Positions 9,522 through 18,290 of a stretch of 64,000 bases of DNA are shown piece after piece. Under the pieces are notes generated by a model that did no database searches, had not been told where the DNA came from, and saw nothing but the letters and a program-made list of their open reading frames with translations. The position numbers and the translations under genes were made by a program. The stretch lies in NCBI RefSeq assembly GCF_008369195.1, contig NZ_VOBC01000001.1, positions 496,001 through 560,000 on the forward strand. The letters are read 5' to 3'. This DNA comes from Sporosarcina sp. ANT_H38. Lineage in GTDB: Bacteria > Bacillota > Bacilli > Bacillales_A > Planococcaceae. Each line of letters starts with the position of its first letter. Position 1 is the stretch's first letter.

Positions 9522-10029
9522 GTGAAAAACTCCTTTGCTGTTTATAGAAAGTTAGACGGGTGAATCGCATTAATAGTTTCAAAAAATATGTATTAATGTC
9601 GAAATCTATCATTATATATTCTTTTCTAGTATACATGAAAAAAATGAAAGTACCAAAGATTTACATATTCTTTGGTGGAACTATTTCCCCATGTTTAGTA
9701 AAAGGGAAATTCGTGACTATAAATGTTGATATTTTGGAAATGATGTATAACTTAGCATTTACGCAGGGGAATATTTGAATACAACACAGGTGATATATAG
9801 CGGGAGTCGAAGTCCTAAGACCGGTGTTTGAAACTACTTGGCTTATGGTGAAAGGCATCTCTTAAGCTCCCACGCTTTATTCATTGGAGTCATGCATTCA
9901 ACTTATCTATTTGAAATGTAGTGACTTTTTTGATAGCCATTTGAGATTTTGTCTATAGATTAATACGTCTGTTGATAAACTAAACGTAACAAGTACATAA
10001 CTTGATCACCCCTGGCTGCTATATATATA
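9522..10029. other. Intergenic stretch without a supported gene
   Basis: Short open frames occur but have no ribosome binding site. The arms AGCGGGAG (about 9799) and CTCCCACGCT (about 9868) are roughly complementary over 70 bp. The string ACGTCTGTTGAT near 9965 also occurs near 5617. Nothing else stands out. Confidence 0.45.
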
Positions 10030-10372
10030 GTTCCGCCTTTGGATCGCTTTTGATTGAATGACTTCTATTACGATTACCGAGATGTCTGGATATGTAGGGG
10101 TGCGACTTTGTCGCATCCCTACATATTTTTTTCGGTAATCATATGGTTGTCCTTCATCCGTCGCGCTCAAAATGCATAAGTGTACAGCGTGCTGGAGATT
10201 TTTTGGACGAAAGAGTAGTTGGCTTCTTACCTGGAGAAAAGCCGCCAAAGATACAATTTTGGCGGCTTATACTTTCTCTAGAATTATATCCTATTTATTT
10301 TAAAGAAATGTCGCTTTCTATAAGGCAACACATGATTAGATGTATATTCTTTGCTAAAGGTAAGCAAGGAAC
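10030..10372 (-). repeat. Dispersed non-coding repeat, copy B (inverted relative to copy A)
   Basis: Read on the minus strand, this stretch matches 5911-6245 block by block. It has the 37-nt hairpin at 10090-10126 (arms 17 nt, loop 3 nt), extended by an outer pair GATTACCGA / TCGGTAATC, and the GCCGCC hairpin at 10241-10266 with a T-run on the minus strand. Pairing in the long stem is kept by a compensating change relative to copy A. The two copies face each other across about 3.8 kb holding the GntR operon and the deacetylase. Confidence 0.75.
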
Positions 10373-10397
10373 ACCACGTCGCACCTGACCAAGGCTC

Positions 10398-10425
10398 TTG
10401 CGCTTTTCTTGATTTGTGCTATAAT
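10398..10425 (+). promoter_or_regulatory. Candidate sigma-A promoter of trhO
   Basis: TTGCGC and TATAAT are separated by 16 bp. They lie about 120 bases upstream of the trhO start, leaving an untranslated leader in which I recognise no known riboswitch. Confidence 0.55.
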
Positions 10426-10544
10426 ATCAGCGTCCCGGATCTTGCATATACGGGTTTGCTTTTGTATATTTACAATTATTTGTGAATAATTCGAGCCGAT
10501 TGTTGCTATAACATGCAATTATAAAAACAAGGTGGTTGGAGTAA

Positions 10545-11519
10545 ATGGAAAAAAACGAATACCAAGTTCTTCTTTATTACAAATATGTAACGATTGAAGA
10601 TCCTGAAACGTTGGCTGTTGAGCATTTGGCAGCATGTAATGAAATTGGTTTAAAAGGTCGTATTATCGTAGGTGCTGAAGGAATCAACGGTACATGTTCG
10701 GGCACCGTTGAACAGACGGAAGCTTACATGAACATGATGAGAAGCGATGATCGTTTCAAAGATATCGTTTTCAAAATCGACGAAGTAGATGGACATGCAT
10801 TCAAGAAAATGCATGTACGTGCACGTGGAGAAATCGTTAACTTGAGCTTGCCTGAGGACATTAACCCAAATGAATTGACGGGCAATTACTTAAGTCCTGA
10901 AGAGTTCTTCAAGCAGATGCAAGATGAAGATACAATAGTTATTGATGCGCGTAATGACTATGAGTTCGATCTCGGACATTTCCGTGGTGCTATTCGACCG
11001 GAAATTGAAAACTTCCGTGACCTGCCTGGGTGGATTCGCGACAATAAAGAACAGTTCGAAGGGAAGAAAATCCTGACGTATTGCACAGGTGGAATACGCT
11101 GTGAAAAGTTCTCAGGTTGGCTAGTACGTGAAGGTTTCGAAGATGTTGGTCAATTGCACGGGGGAATCGTCACGTACGGAAAAGATCCTGTTGCCAAAGG
11201 TCAGCTTTGGGACGGACAATGTTACGTATTTGACGAGCGAATTGCAGTTCCAATCAATCAAGTGGAGCATATCATCGTGGGCCGTGATCATTTCGATGGC
11301 ACGCCGTCAGAGCGCTATGTGAACTGTGCGAATCCAATATGTAACGCAAAAATCATTTGTTCTGAAGAAAATGAACATTTGTATATGCGTAGCTGTTCGG
11401 ACGAATGCCGTACACATCCACGAAACCGTTACTTCGTTGAGCATAACTTAACTGTAGAGCAATACGATGAGCGTCTTGAAGCAATTGAGCGTCGTAAAAA
11501 AGAAACACACGTGATTTAA
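10545..11519 (+). CDS. trhO: tRNA uridine(34) hydroxylase, rhodanese type
   Basis: TrhO (YceA/YbfQ family) carries out oxygen-dependent hydroxylation of the wobble uridine, a step toward 5-methoxyuridine-type modification. The 324-residue product has the N-terminal acylphosphatase-like domain ([19 protein letters not shown]), a rhodanese domain ([18 protein letters not shown]) with the catalytic cysteine in [16 protein letters not shown] near residue 180, and a cysteine-rich C-terminus (CANPICN...[14 protein letters not shown]). The ATG at 10545 follows TTGGAG. Length and all motifs fit. It is a single gene between its own promoter and terminator. Confidence 0.95.
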   Translation: MEKNEYQVLLYYKYVTIEDPETLAVEHLAACNEIGLKGRIIVGAEGINGTCSGTVEQTEAYMNMMRSDDRFKDIVFKIDEVDGHAFKKMHVRARGEIVNLSLPEDINPNELTGNYLSPEEFFKQMQDEDTIVIDARNDYEFDLGHFRGAIRPEIENFRDLPGWIRDNKEQFEGKKILTYCTGGIRCEKFSGWLVREGFEDVGQLHGGIVTYGKDPVAKGQLWDGQCYVFDERIAVPINQVEHIIVGRDHFDGTPSERYVNCANPICNAKIICSEENEHLYMRSCSDECRTHPRNRYFVEHNLTVEQYDERLEAIERRKKETHVI

Positions 11520-11523
11520 TTGG

Positions 11524-11564
11524 AAAATGTCTGAGCAGATTAATATCTGCTCGGACATTTTTTT
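11524..11564 (+). terminator. Terminator of trhO
   Basis: AAAATGTC-GAGCAGA pairs with TCTGCTC-GACATTTTT across TTAATA, ending in seven T. It starts four bases after the trhO stop. Confidence 0.85.
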
Positions 11565-11900
11565 GTGTGGAAAGGAATTTTTAGTATGGTTTTGCTTTGA
11601 ATAATAGGTAAGTAAATACAAATGCAGAATGGGTGTGAAAGTCAAAAGTATTCTTTTGTCTTAACGAATGTATACTTTTTAGTCTTAAATTCATTAAAAT
11701 CTACCAAACTTTTACAGTAGATTTACTGCTTTCCAGCCGGTTGTTTAAACAGAAAAAAGTTCTCTAGTAATTCTATTTTTATATTCGTATCTTGATCTGT
11801 AACATTTCAATGACTCTCTTATTCTAATTTAACCAGAGCTGATAATAATTAAATTTGATACAGGTCGAGTTTTATCCTAGGCCTATTGGAATAAGACAAA
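11565..11900. other. Intergenic stretch between convergent genes
   Basis: No gene is seen. A weak minus-strand stem, TTATTCC...GGATAA near 11875, could end the sigma-54 activator transcript but has no T-run. Confidence 0.4.
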
Positions 11901-14039
11901 TTAATCCTCTGACTTAAATTGTGAATTTTCTTTGATACGATATTTTTTCAATTTGTGATAAAGGGTAGAACGGCTAATTTTCAGGATTTCCGCTGCTTTG
12001 GTACGGTTGCCGTTTGCCTCTGTAAGTGCCTGAATCAATACAGACCTTTCTGTTTCATTCAGAAGTTCTTTCCGGTTTATTCCGTTTGATTGTGTGAAAG
12101 TTTGGGTGGGCACTTTGTGAGTTTCTTCAACAGATTGTACTCGGTAACTATCAAAATATAGATTATCTTTTTCAATCCAATTGCTAGTAGAAAAGTGAAA
12201 TGCACGTTCCAGTACATTTTCCAATTCTCTCACGTTTCCAGGCCACTCGTATTGGGTTAACTTTTCTAATGCATCCCTTGTTAATCCCTCTATATGTTTA
12301 AACTTTTTTGTTGTGAATTTTTGAAGGAAAAATTCACATAATAATGGAATGTCATTTATTCTTTCCCGGAGTGGAGGAAGGTGTAACTGGATAACATGGA
12401 TTCGGTAATACAAGTCCTCTCGAAATAGTCCTTTATGAACCATATTGAGTAAATCTTTATTCGTTGCTGTAAGGATTCTTACATCTATTTTTGTTGTTTT
12501 TGTATCTCCTATCCGCTCAAATTCTTTTTCTTGCAATACTCTCAAAAGTTTGACTTGTAAAGATAGAGGCATGTCTCCAATTTCGTCTAAAAAAATTGTC
12601 CCACCTTCGGCTAATTCAAATTTGCCTGGTTTTCCACCTTTTCTTGCCCCCGTAAATGCACCATCTACATACCCGAAAAACTCGGATTCCAAAAGCTCCT
12701 CTGGAATGGCACCACAATTTACTTTAATAAAAGCCCCGGGTCTTCCTGAGGACTGATGGATTCCGTCAGCGATTAATTCTTTTCCTGTCCCGCTTTCTCC
12801 AGTAATTAAGATGTTTGAAAAGGTTTGTGAAGCAATATAAGCTTCTTTTTTTAGTTGATTGATGTTTTTGTTTTTTGAAATGATGAGGCCAAATGGATCA
12901 TTTTCAAATGATACTTTGATTAATTCACCGCGATAGTATGAAATCTCACCTTCCAATCGCTCCATATGGTGCAAAAGGTCCTTCCACACATCCAATTGTT
13001 TGAAGATTATCTTGAAAATAGCGCCAATTTTTTCCCCATCTTGAATGATGGGCATTTGGGTTAAAATTGCTTTCTTGTTTCTGATTTCTATAAGCTCACC
13101 TTCAATTTTCTCATTGTGTAGGATGCTTTTGTCAGAGGGGATTTCAGGGACAATATGCTTGATCGGTTGATTGATAACTTCTTGTAGGGATTGATAGCCA
13201 AATAATGAAAGGAAACTATGATTGACCCTTGTGATTATACCTTCCGTATCGGTTATCAATACCCCATCGTAGGCTAGTTCAAGTGCGCTCTCCAGTACTT
13301 TTTCAATTCTTTTGGTTGACTCTAGTTCCTTTGCCACTTTTTCAAAATCAGTAACATCCTTCAGTACGACCATTGCTCCGGTAACTGAAGACCATTCTCT
13401 TATCGGAATGAAAGATGCGATGGTTGTCATATTTGGAAAGTACAATCTTTTTATGAAAGTTTGTTCAGTTGTAATTGAGTCCTGCAAGCCCGCAGATAGA
13501 TTAGAGAAGTATTGCGAGATTGAACGGTTCAGTAACTCTTGCTCTTGAAGTTGAAACAGTGCTAAAGCAGTGGTGTTTACAGAAGTAATACGCATTTCTA
13601 AATCAACAGATATGACAGCTTCCTGTAGATGATTCACCAATGATTTCAATCGATTGGCTACATTATGAGCGCTTGTAATTAATCCTTTAATTAATTCGGA
13701 TTTTGCCATGACTCCCGTCACTTTCCCCATCTTGTTTATAACGACAGCATGTCCAACACCTTTTTTAATCAATAAATCTTTTGCATAGTAAGCGTTTTCT
13801 TCCTCATAGATAGTGACAACATTTTTTATAATGATCGGCTCTATGGATACATCCAGTGATCCATTTTCAAGAAGCAAGCGATATAGAGAATATTTAGTGA
13901 CAATTCCGAGTAATTGTTCATTTTCAATAACGCAGGCGAGATCTTGTTGCTGATTCAGAAAGTGTTTCATAACATCTCTTACAGTGCTTTTTCGAGTAAT
14001 TTTAATGAAATTAGAGGAAGAAAGCTGATGAACCTGCAA
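11901..14039 (-). CDS. Sigma-54-dependent transcriptional activator with CBS pair and PAS domains
   Basis: This 712-residue enhancer-binding protein uses ATP to open sigma-54 promoters. From the N-terminus: a CBS domain pair (about 10-125; STVRDVMKHFL and ALVVINK-type strands), a PAS domain (about 130-230), a second PAS (about 255-350; DTEGIITRVNHSFLSLFGY), the AAA+ domain with Walker A GESGTGKE (about 411) and the sigma-54 contact GAFTGA (about 463), and a Fis-type helix-turn-helix (NRTKAAEILKISRSTLYHKL). CBS pairs commonly bind adenosyl ligands, so an adenylated or CoA-type signal is possible; that is inference. It is divergent from the catabolic cluster, whose -24/-12 promoter lies 224 bases away, and is its likely activator. 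Confidence 0.93.
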   Translation of the reverse strand: MQVHQLSSSNFIKITRKSTVRDVMKHFLNQQQDLACVIENEQLLGIVTKYSLYRLLLENGSLDVSIEPIIIKNVVTIYEEENAYYAKDLLIKKGVGHAVVINKMGKVTGVMAKSELIKGLITSAHNVANRLKSLVNHLQEAVISVDLEMRITSVNTTALALFQLQEQELLNRSISQYFSNLSAGLQDSITTEQTFIKRLYFPNMTTIASFIPIREWSSVTGAMVVLKDVTDFEKVAKELESTKRIEKVLESALELAYDGVLITDTEGIITRVNHSFLSLFGYQSLQEVINQPIKHIVPEIPSDKSILHNEKIEGELIEIRNKKAILTQMPIIQDGEKIGAIFKIIFKQLDVWKDLLHHMERLEGEISYYRGELIKVSFENDPFGLIISKNKNINQLKKEAYIASQTFSNILITGESGTGKELIADGIHQSSGRPGAFIKVNCGAIPEELLESEFFGYVDGAFTGARKGGKPGKFELAEGGTIFLDEIGDMPLSLQVKLLRVLQEKEFERIGDTKTTKIDVRILTATNKDLLNMVHKGLFREDLYYRIHVIQLHLPPLRERINDIPLLCEFFLQKFTTKKFKHIEGLTRDALEKLTQYEWPGNVRELENVLERAFHFSTSNWIEKDNLYFDSYRVQSVEETHKVPTQTFTQSNGINRKELLNETERSVLIQALTEANGNRTKAAEILKISRSTLYHKLKKYRIKENSQFKSED

Positions 14040-14121
14040 TTATATGAACTCCTTTACAGCTAACAGATTTTAATAAATTATAGGCTACATACTTTTCAAA
14101 AGATTATATAGCTACTCCACT

Positions 14122-14171
14122 TCTTAATTGTAAGGAATTTGAATCGAAGAATCAATACAACTGTCTTAATT
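14122..14171 (+). promoter_or_regulatory. Candidate upstream activator sites (two TCTTAATT repeats)
   Basis: TCTTAATT occurs at 14122-14129 and 14164-14171, 42 bp apart, which is close to four helical turns. They lie about 92 to 141 bp upstream of the -24 box, where sigma-54 activators bind. The octamer is A+T-rich and short, so chance is possible. Confidence 0.3.
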
Positions 14172-14262
14172 TTCGGACATTAGATAGAGCATATACACAG
14201 TTGAAAGAAAGTCGTTATGTATATTTTTGTGGAATTCCTAGATTTATAGCCATTTTAAATAG

Positions 14263-14279
14263 TGGCATAGAAATTGCAT
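14263..14279 (+). promoter_or_regulatory. Sigma-54 (-24/-12) promoter of the catabolic cluster
   Basis: TGGCAT-AGAAA-TTGCAT matches the sigma-54 consensus TGGCAC-N5-TTGCA, with the invariant GG and GC at the right distance. Transcription would start near 14289, about 36 bases before the first coding sequence. The divergent gene encodes a sigma-54 activator. Confidence 0.85.
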
Positions 14280-14324
14280 ATATAAAGAGTGAGACAAAAA
14301 TTTGTTTATCGGGAGTGTGTGCAA

Positions 14325-15854
14325 TTGCGAACGGATTATCAAAGGTATTATTCAGAAAAGGAACGTATCCTGAAAGGCGGTAAAGAAAAATATCACGAAC
14401 AGAACAAGGTAAAAGGAAAAATGTTTGTACGGGAACGGCTAGCAAGAATTTTTGATCCAAACTCAATTGTCGAAGATGGTGTTTTTGCAAACAGTGAAGA
14501 TTCATCACTTCCAGCTGATGGCTGTGTGACAGGAATTGGAGAAGTAAATGGGCGCACAGTTTGTTTTTTAGCCGCAGATTCTACAGTCAAGGCGGGTTCG
14601 TGGGGTCCAAAGTCGGTAGAAAAAAATATTCGTATTCAGGAAAAAGCGGCAGACTTAAAAATTCCGATTTTATACCTGATCGACTCCGCGGGAGCAAGAA
14701 TTACAGAACAATTAAATGTTTTCCCTGGTAAACGCCATGGCGGTAAAATTTTCTATAATCAGATTCAATTGTCAGGAGTTGTTCCGCAAATCACTATTTT
14801 ATTTGGGCCTTCGCCGGCAGGAGCTGCTTATGTTCCTGCATTTTCGGATTTGGTTATTATGATTGATCAAAATTCGAGTGCATACTTAGGTTCTCCGAGA
14901 ATGGTAGAGATGGCAATTGGGGAAAAAACAACGATGGATAAAATGGGCGGTGCAAAAATGCATTGTTCAGTAAGCGGGTTAGGCGATGTACTTGTAGAAA
15001 GTGAGGAAGAGGCAATTGAAGCTTGTAAACGTTATTTAGGATATATGCCTCAAAATTGGCAAGAAACCCCTTCTAAAGAAGATGCGAAAAATCCGATAAG
15101 TGGTAGAAATATAGCAGAAATCATTCCTTTGAATCAAAATACACCATTTGACATGTACGAACTAATTGATCAAGTGATTGACGAGGGTAGTTGGTTTGAG
15201 TATAAAAAATTATTCGCCCCCGAACTAATCACAGGATTTGCACGATTGAATGGGGAGGTTAAAGGAATTATCGCCAACCAATCCAAAGTCAAAGGGGGGA
15301 CATTGTTCGTCGATTCTCCTGATAAGGCAGCACGGTTTATCATGATTTGTAATGCTTATAGTATCCCTTTACTCTACTTGTCCGATGTTCCGGGATACAT
15401 GATCGGTTCAAAAGTAGAACAGAGTGGAATTATTCGGCATGGTGCAAAAATGATTTCAGCGCTATCCGAAGCGACTGTTCCAATTGTATCGGTCATTGTA
15501 CGTAAATGTTATGGTGCCGGGCTTTATGCAATGGCAGGTCCAGCGTTTGGATCAGATGCCGTATTGGCTTTGCCAAGTGCCCAAATTGCTGTGATGGGAC
15601 CTGAAGCAGCAATCAATGCTGTATATTTCAACAAAATCCAAGAAATTCCGGAAGAGGAACGTCCAGCTTTTATAAGCGAAAAAAGAAAGGAGTATACAGA
15701 AGACATCGATATTTTCAAACTTGCTTCGGAGCTGATTATTGATGATTTGGTCGGATTCGATGAAATGAGAACAGAACTGATTCGCCGATTTAATCTATAT
15801 CGAACGAAGAGTGTGACAAAATACGAAAAACGTAACGCGATTCATCCAGTGTGA
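14325..15854 (+). CDS. Acyl-CoA carboxylase carboxyltransferase subunit (beta)
   Basis: This subunit transfers CO2 from carboxybiotin to an acyl-CoA, as in propionyl-, methylcrotonyl- or geranyl-CoA carboxylases. The 509-residue product has both crotonase-like halves: DSAGARITEQ and GPSPAGAAYVPAFSDL in the first, RKCYGAGLYAMAGPAFGSD in the second. The segment MGGAKMHCSVSGLGD resembles methylcrotonyl/geranyl-type subunits rather than PccB. The likely start is TTG 14325, nine bases after GGGAG; GTG 14319 and GTG 14289 are in frame but too near the ribosome binding site or the predicted transcription start. It is the first gene of the cluster; the biotin carrier and biotin carboxylase are encoded downstream. 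Substrate not determined. Confidence 0.9.
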   Translation: MRTDYQRYYSEKERILKGGKEKYHEQNKVKGKMFVRERLARIFDPNSIVEDGVFANSEDSSLPADGCVTGIGEVNGRTVCFLAADSTVKAGSWGPKSVEKNIRIQEKAADLKIPILYLIDSAGARITEQLNVFPGKRHGGKIFYNQIQLSGVVPQITILFGPSPAGAAYVPAFSDLVIMIDQNSSAYLGSPRMVEMAIGEKTTMDKMGGAKMHCSVSGLGDVLVESEEEAIEACKRYLGYMPQNWQETPSKEDAKNPISGRNIAEIIPLNQNTPFDMYELIDQVIDEGSWFEYKKLFAPELITGFARLNGEVKGIIANQSKVKGGTLFVDSPDKAARFIMICNAYSIPLLYLSDVPGYMIGSKVEQSGIIRHGAKMISALSEATVPIVSVIVRKCYGAGLYAMAGPAFGSDAVLALPSAQIAVMGPEAAINAVYFNKIQEIPEEERPAFISEKRKEYTEDIDIFKLASELIIDDLVGFDEMRTELIRRFNLYRTKSVTKYEKRNAIHPV

Positions 15855-15880
15855 TTATTTAGAATGCCGAGGTGATAAAA

Positions 15881-16666
15881 GTGAGCTATGAAACCATATT
15901 GTATGAAGTGACTGATAATATAGCCAAAATTACGATGAATCTTCCTGAGATGAGAAACCCTTTAACGAAGCAGTTAACAAAGGATTTAATAGTTGCTATT
16001 CGAACAGCAGATCAAGATCGAGATGTTCATGCGATTATTTTAACTGGGGCTGGAAAGGTGTTTTCGGCGGGTGGCAATTTAAATGAGTTTAAAGAGAACT
16101 TCGAAAAAGCGGTCCCGCAACTTCATCATGAGGGCAAAGAAAGTACTGAATTGTTTAAGCTGGGAGCAACGGTTAAAACACCTATTATTGCTTCCGTTAA
16201 TGGTCCCGCATTGGGGGGAGGGACAGGGCTCGTAGCAATGTCACATATTGCGATTGCGTCGAATAAGGCCAAACTAGGATTAACTGAGCTGAAACTCGGA
16301 CTTGTACCTTTTGTAATCTTGCCATGGGTAAGACGAGCAGTTGGCGATCGACGCGCTATGGAGCTTATGTTAACGGCTGAAATCATTGATGCGGAAAGAG
16401 CAAAAGACTATGAACTTGTTCATCGGGTAGTACCGCATGAAGAGTTGGAAGAGGAAACGTGGGCTCTAGCAAAAATAGTTGCTTCACACAGTCCTTTAGC
16501 GGTTAATTTAGGCATGGATGCCTATTTTACAACAGAACAAATGGATTTCATGAAGTCATTTGATTATTTATCGACATTGAGGCTTGTGTCTTTTCAAAGT
16601 GAGGATTTGAAAGAAGGCGCATCTGCATTTTTGGAAAAAAGAAAACCAAAATGGCAAGGCAAATAA
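15881..16666 (+). CDS. Enoyl-CoA hydratase family protein, methylglutaconyl-CoA hydratase-like
   Basis: This is a crotonase-fold enzyme of 261 residues. The oxyanion-hole strands are visible in FSAGGNLNEF and NGPALGGGTGL. The first catalytic glutamate of standard hydratases is a glycine here (GGGTGL in place of GGGCEL), while the second is kept in LTELKLGL. This pattern, with LGLVPFVILPWVRRAVG, is like LiuC/AtuE and YngF, which hydrate branched glutaconyl-CoA products of a carboxylase. The GTG at 15881 follows GAGGTGA; an upstream GTG at 15872 is inside that site. The position next to the carboxyltransferase supports hydration of the carboxylated product. Confidence 0.87.
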   Translation: MSYETILYEVTDNIAKITMNLPEMRNPLTKQLTKDLIVAIRTADQDRDVHAIILTGAGKVFSAGGNLNEFKENFEKAVPQLHHEGKESTELFKLGATVKTPIIASVNGPALGGGTGLVAMSHIAIASNKAKLGLTELKLGLVPFVILPWVRRAVGDRRAMELMLTAEIIDAERAKDYELVHRVVPHEELEEETWALAKIVASHSPLAVNLGMDAYFTTEQMDFMKSFDYLSTLRLVSFQSEDLKEGASAFLEKRKPKWQGK

Positions 16667-16677
16667 AGGAGGAAAAA

Positions 16678-16890
16678 ATGATGGAAATTCAATCGCCAAT
16701 GAGTGGTAGTATATGGAAAGTTGAAGTTCGTGAAGGGGATACAGTAGCAGCAGGGGATATCGTCATGATTTTAGAATCGATGAAAATGGAAATTCCGATT
16801 GAGGTAACAGATGCAGGGATGGTAAAGGAAATAAAGGTGGCAGAAGGAGATTTTGTACAAGAAGGGGATTCAGTTGTAGTAATTGGATAA
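16678..16890 (+). CDS. Biotin carboxyl carrier protein (biotin/lipoyl attachment domain)
   Basis: This 70-residue stand-alone carrier swings biotin between the carboxylase and carboxyltransferase subunits. The biotinylated lysine is in ESMKMEI, flanked by the usual hairpin (PMSGSIWKVEVREGD and EGDFVQEGDSVVVIG). It corresponds in size to the short YngHB-type carriers and is too short for a fatty-acid AccB. AAAGGAGG precedes ATG 16678 and ATG 16681; either could be used. It lies 11 bases after the hydratase gene. Confidence 0.93.
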   Translation: MMEIQSPMSGSIWKVEVREGDTVAAGDIVMILESMKMEIPIEVTDAGMVKEIKVAEGDFVQEGDSVVVIG

Positions 16891-16910
16891 TAGCAGAAAG
16901 AAGGTTTGAC

Positions 16911-18290
16911 ATGATGAAGAAAATTCGAATTGGTGCTGCACAAGGTTTTTATGGTGATACCATCGAACCTGCTATTGCGACTGCTAAATACGGCAATGTC
17001 GATTATATTAGTTTTGATTGTTTAGCAGAATTGACAATGGCAATTTTGCTGAAGGACAAACAAAAAGACGACAATCTTGGTTATACCAGGGACATTACAA
17101 CGTCAATGAAAGCCTTGCTTCCTTATGTGAAGGAGAAGGGCATTAAACTGTTGACTAATGCAGGGGGCATTAACCCAGTTGCTGCTCAGCAAGAGGTTAT
17201 TCGTGTAGCTAAAGAGTTGGGAATGGATGATTTAAAAGTGGCGGTTGTCACAGGTGATAATTTAATTGATCAAATCGATGACCTTATTGCACAGGGAGTT
17301 TCATTTAATCATATGGAAACAGGTGCATCCATTGATAGTGTGAAAGAGAAACTGAAGTTTGCGAATGCTTATCTCGGCTCTATGCCAATTGTTGAGGCGC
17401 TGAAACAGGGGGCGGATGTGGTAGTGACGGGTAGAACTACAGATACGGCGCAGTTTCTTGCCCCTTTAATTTATGAATATGGTTGGTCAGTAGAAGATTG
17501 GAATCAGCTCGCGAGTGGGGTTTTCATGGGGCATCTTTTGGAATGCTCGGCCCAGTCGACAGGCGGTAACTTCAGTGGCGATTGGGAGCAGGTTGAACGA
17601 GTAGAGGAAATTGGTTATCCCATTGCTGAAGTGGACGCGTCTGGTGAATTCATTATAACAAAAGTGGGTGAGCGTGGCGGTCTAGTAAGTGTTGACACTG
17701 TTAAAGAACAAATGCTGTATGAAATACATGACCCATCTGCTTATATTACGCCAGACGTCATTGTCGATTTGACGCAAGTCAAACTGGAGAATGTTGGGGA
17801 GCATCATGTGAAGGTTAGCGGCGTTAAAGGCAAACCGAAGCCTGACCAATTAAAGGTTGTGATGGGCTATGAGGATGGTTATATGGGGCAAGTTCTTATG
17901 GGATTCTCATGGCCGGATGCGCTGAAAAAAGCGAGGAAAGCGGATGAAGTCATTCGTAAGCAAATCGAGCAAAAGGGCTTGCTTTATAAGGAAATTCATA
18001 CGAGCTATCTAGGCTATGATTCTTTACACGGTCCACTTGCTAAGGAGCCGAGTGAGGACTTGAATGAGGTCTATTTACGGATGGCGGTTAGGTCGAAAAC
18101 GAAGCAAGACGCTGCACAATTAGGCCGTTTGTTTCCTCCCTTGTTTTTGAATGGTCCGCCAGCAGCAGGTGGCTTCTATGGTAATATCCCAACCAGACAG
18201 CTCCTTGGCATGTGGTCGGCACTTATTCCGAGAGAAATTGTAGAAAGCCAAGTGAAGATTCGTGTGGAAGAGGTGGGAACATATGTCTAA
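16911..18290 (+). CDS. AtuA family protein (DUF1446), large part
   Basis: This 459-residue protein belongs to the acyclic terpene utilization AtuA family. It begins KKIRIGAAQGFYGDTIEPA and carries conserved stretches such as NAGGINPVAAQQE, VVTGRTTDTAQFLAPL and AQSTGGNFSGDW. No biochemical activity is firmly established for AtuA. The C-terminal ferredoxin-like part found in full-length AtuA is a separate gene here (18283-18615), overlapping this one by 8 bp. It sits inside a carboxylase cluster that lacks an HMG-CoA lyase, so a role in cleaving or processing the carboxylated and hydrated intermediate is an attractive but unproven idea. Confidence 0.88.
   Translation: MMKKIRIGAAQGFYGDTIEPAIATAKYGNVDYISFDCLAELTMAILLKDKQKDDNLGYTRDITTSMKALLPYVKEKGIKLLTNAGGINPVAAQQEVIRVAKELGMDDLKVAVVTGDNLIDQIDDLIAQGVSFNHMETGASIDSVKEKLKFANAYLGSMPIVEALKQGADVVVTGRTTDTAQFLAPLIYEYGWSVEDWNQLASGVFMGHLLECSAQSTGGNFSGDWEQVERVEEIGYPIAEVDASGEFIITKVGERGGLVSVDTVKEQMLYEIHDPSAYITPDVIVDLTQVKLENVGEHHVKVSGVKGKPKPDQLKVVMGYEDGYMGQVLMGFSWPDALKKARKADEVIRKQIEQKGLLYKEIHTSYLGYDSLHGPLAKEPSEDLNEVYLRMAVRSKTKQDAAQLGRLFPPLFLNGPPAAGGFYGNIPTRQLLGMWSALIPREIVESQVKIRVEEVGTYV

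Noticed and set aside
9560..9778. 72-codon plus-strand frame after pdaC
   Set aside because: No ribosome binding site at any of its starts, low-complexity A+T-rich composition, and no recognisable domain.
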